From contig JACDDG010000110.1 of the NCBI GenBank assembly GCA_013817115.1, positions 1 to 7,409 on the forward strand: a stretch of DNA of 7,409 bases, read 5' to 3'. Source of the DNA: Parachlamydiaceae bacterium. Its GTDB lineage: Bacteria; Chlamydiota; Chlamydiia; Chlamydiales; Parachlamydiaceae. The notes beneath the pieces were generated by a model. That model was not told where the DNA came from, did no database searches, and saw only the letters and a list, made by a program, of their open reading frames with translations. How positions within the stretch are numbered: position 1 is the first letter of the stretch; each line of letters starts with the position of its first letter. This document shows positions 5,684-7,409 of the stretch, piece after piece. Position numbers and translations under genes: made by a program.

Positions 5684-7244
5684 TATATGCTTTCCAAAAA
5701 CTGTCTGAAGCAACAGGGTCGGGACAAATTTCTAAGAACACTTTATCCGGGAGAACTCCTGTAGGTACAGAGCCATTGTAACAATAGTATGGAATCTGCC
5801 AAGCTTTAGCAAAATATTCGAAATCGAAATGATGTAAACTTTGAAATACAGGATCTTTGTACATTCTTGCGAAAATTTTTCCTCCGCCATTATTTATGAC
5901 AACAATCCTTATTTTCATATTTGTGAGGCTATCTAGAATCCAAAGAGCCGAAAAATCATACAGAGCTGTTAAGTCCCCTACTAACGTCCAATTTTCTCTT
6001 CCCTCTTTACAAAGACCAAAGTATGTCGAAAGTTGACCGTCGATTCCGTTTAAACCTCTACTGGCTAAAATTTCAATGTCGATCAAATTTTCATGGGCAG
6101 CTAAATCCCATTCCCGAATCGGTAAACTATTACCCAAGTAAACCATCGAGTGATCAGGTATTTGTTTTGACAACGCATGAAAAAGAGCGGGTTCTGAAGT
6201 GGGGTATTTTTTGAAAAGTTGCATGACGGCTAGAGATTTTTCATGATCTGCCTGTCTAAATGCATCAAAATTTTCACATTTCCAATGATGGTGTATAGCG
6301 TATAAAGAAAGAAATTCACTTAAGAGGCATTGTATGTGGCGCCCCCAGCTAAGGCCACTAAAAGGCACATTGCTCAAAGAGCACTGTGCAACTTCGTTAG
6401 GACGATCTTCGAGATCTCTCCATAACCGTGTAACAGGTACGCCGCCAATTCTAAGAACTCCATCGATAGAATAATCATTAAGCTTTGAAAGATTCCATAT
6501 GAAAGCTTCATTTCTTATTTGAAGATGCTTCAACCTAGACTCTTCTCGTAGTCCTGAACATCCTTCGCAGTAGATGGGAGCGCTTAAGCGAACTAAAAAT
6601 GAGATGACACTTTCCTGCTCTTCTTTCGAGAGAGCACCCACAACCACTAAAGGACGATGTGATGATTCAAAAAAACTATTTAGATCTTTAGGATTTGCAG
6701 ATGGAAAATTTGGAGCTACTTTATGCTTTGATATTAATTGTGAAAGATCATGTATTTTTGAAGAATATGAGTATGGGTCTTCAATGCAAACATTTAAATG
6801 TGCCGGCCCTGAGCAATCCCATTGCTCAATGCTACAGTTTTCATCTCCTTCTATATCTTGAGAGAAATGCGCATAGACACCGAATAGCCCTTTTTGTTCG
6901 GCTGTTTGGGGTGCTCCGGTACCACGAAAGCGCCGTGGGCGATCTGCAGTCAGTAGTAAGATGGGCACACCGGTATAGTGTGCCTCCATCGTTGCAGGTA
7001 AAAGTTCTCCTGCGGCGGTGCCTGAAGTTGTCACTACAGCAACCGGACAGCCGGTTAAACGCGCTCTACCTAAAGCGAAAAATGCTGCGGAGCGCTCTTC
7101 ATACCACGTGTATTTTTTTATGCCGGGACTTGCCATAATACAATTAATCAGAGGGCTATTACGCGACCCCGGACATAGGCAAAATTCCTTAACTCCCGTT
7201 TTAACAACTTCATCCAGCACATGTTGATAGACAGGTTTATTCAT
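5670..7244 (-). CDS. menD: SEPHCHC synthase MenD (thiamine diphosphate enzyme)
   Basis: MenD catalyses the first committed menaquinone step: the thiamine-diphosphate- and Mg-dependent decarboxylation of 2-oxoglutarate and its addition to isochorismate, giving SEPHCHC. The 524-residue protein is slightly shorter than E. coli MenD (556). The N-terminal pyrimidine-binding domain has CPGSRNSPL (24-32; S27/R28 fit the isochorismate site) and WYEERSAAF (47-55; E50 corresponds to catalytic E55 of E. coli). TADRPRRFRGTGAPQTAEQ (99-117) follows, with Q113 matching Q118. The middle domain, about 190-340, is poorly conserved. The C-terminal pyrophosphate-binding domain has GNSLPIREWD (371-380, S373/R377), SRGLNGIDG (395-403), the ThDP/Mg motif GDLTALYD...NN (423-452) and GGGKIF (453-458). 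All key residues are present, so the enzyme looks active. It is the first men gene in the window and has no strong Shine-Dalgarno. A copy of the dispersed repeat begins 38 bp upstream, and no clear promoter can be picked between them; TACAAT at 7276-7281 on the minus strand is only a faint -10 candidate. Confidence 0.97.
   Translation of the reverse strand: MNKPVYQHVLDEVVKTGVKEFCLCPGSRNSPLINCIMASPGIKKYTWYEERSAAFFALGRARLTGCPVAVVTTSGTAAGELLPATMEAHYTGVPILLLTADRPRRFRGTGAPQTAEQKGLFGVYAHFSQDIEGDENCSIEQWDCSGPAHLNVCIEDPYSYSSKIHDLSQLISKHKVAPNFPSANPKDLNSFFESSHRPLVVVGALSKEEQESVISFLVRLSAPIYCEGCSGLREESRLKHLQIRNEAFIWNLSKLNDYSIDGVLRIGGVPVTRLWRDLEDRPNEVAQCSLSNVPFSGLSWGRHIQCLLSEFLSLYAIHHHWKCENFDAFRQADHEKSLAVMQLFKKYPTSEPALFHALSKQIPDHSMVYLGNSLPIREWDLAAHENLIDIEILASRGLNGIDGQLSTYFGLCKEGRENWTLVGDLTALYDFSALWILDSLTNMKIRIVVINNGGGKIFARMYKDPVFQSLHHFDFEYFAKAWQIPYYCYNGSVPTGVLPDKVFLEICPDPVASDSFWKAYNELN
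5690..5695 (-). promoter_or_regulatory. Ribosome binding site deciding the menH start
   Basis: GGAAAG on the minus strand lies 6 nt before the ATG at 5683, inside the last codons of menD. It favours this ATG over the in-frame TTG 30 nt upstream. Confidence 0.65.
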
Positions 7245-7282
7245 TTATTTAGAAATCTTTTGTTTGAACTTACTCAATTGTA

Positions 7283-7409
7283 GCTGCGATCTTACGTGGC
7301 CTTCTCGCGCCCCTACCGGGGCGCACGTATGTAATGATCCAAACCCCGGGTTCCGCTATCGCTGCACCCGGGGCTATTAACAGTTCCCCCTACCGGGAGA
7401 TAGGAGCAT
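7283..7409 (+). repeat. Dispersed hairpin repeat, copy 3 (partial, runs off window end)
   Basis: This copy starts GCTGCG at 7283, aligns with the interior of copy 1 onward, and lacks the outer ~70 bp that copies 1 and 2 have. It carries GCGCCCC-TACC-GGGGCGC at 7307-7324 and CCCCGGGT-14 nt-ACCCGGGG at 7344-7373. A third hairpin around 7388-7397 is weakened by a T-to-C change relative to copy 2. It is in the same orientation as copy 1 and about 90% identical to copy 2 over the shared ~100 bp. The window ends at GAGCAT, the same point where copy 1 ends, so an inverted partner may lie just outside. Confidence 0.85.

Noticed and set aside
5684..5713. Longer menH start at a TTG (5713)
   Set aside because: It needs a non-ATG start and a 44-nt overlap with menD, and adds ten residues not needed by the fold. 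The ATG at 5683 has a good ribosome site.
6695..7138. Plus-strand open frame of 147 codons inside menD
   Set aside because: It lies wholly antisense to strongly conserved MenD motifs, its protein shows no recognisable domain, and its composition looks like a frame shadow.

Overview
The window carries a classical (o-succinylbenzoate) menaquinone biosynthesis cluster on the minus strand. In transcription order it is menD (7244-5670), menH (5683-4982), menB (4985-4164), a 657-bp repeat-filled gap, menC (3506-2547) and menE (2565-1438). A separate minus-strand gene for a radical-SAM rRNA methyltransferase of the RlmN/Cfr family follows at 1270-176. I see no credible plus-strand protein gene, and no tRNA, rRNA, CRISPR array or transposase gene.

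Organism: base composition is moderately AT-rich (roughly 40% GC by eye). Coding genes are tightly overlapped, but the gaps hold GC-rich, hairpin-rich dispersed repeats. Gene order, protein divergence and the CETGRMG-type RlmN suggest an environmental, chlamydia-like bacterium (Parachlamydiales). This is an inference from style and memory; no marker gene in the window proves it.

How the genes work together: MenD condenses isochorismate with 2-oxoglutarate, MenH eliminates pyruvate to give SHCHC, MenC dehydrates SHCHC to o-succinylbenzoate, MenE activates that to OSB-CoA, and MenB cyclises it to DHNA-CoA. The five central steps are therefore all present. The first enzyme (isochorismate synthase, MenF), the DHNA-CoA thioesterase, the prenyltransferase MenA and the methyltransferase MenG/UbiE are not in this window. 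menD-menH and menH-menB overlap by 14 and 4 nt, and menC-menE overlap by 19 nt, so there are two translationally coupled blocks.

Non-coding layout: 1-175 is an AT-rich tail downstream of the methyltransferase gene. 1271-1437 is the short gap holding that gene's likely promoter. 3507-4163 splits the men cluster and holds a ~460-bp imperfect palindrome made of two inverted copies of a ~197-bp hairpin-rich repeat, plus an independent 26-bp perfect stem-loop 12 bp past the menB stop. A third, partial copy of the repeat starts 38 bp upstream of menD and runs off the window end. The menD-menH-menB block is thus bracketed by copies of one repeat family, which is the most unusual aspect of the window.
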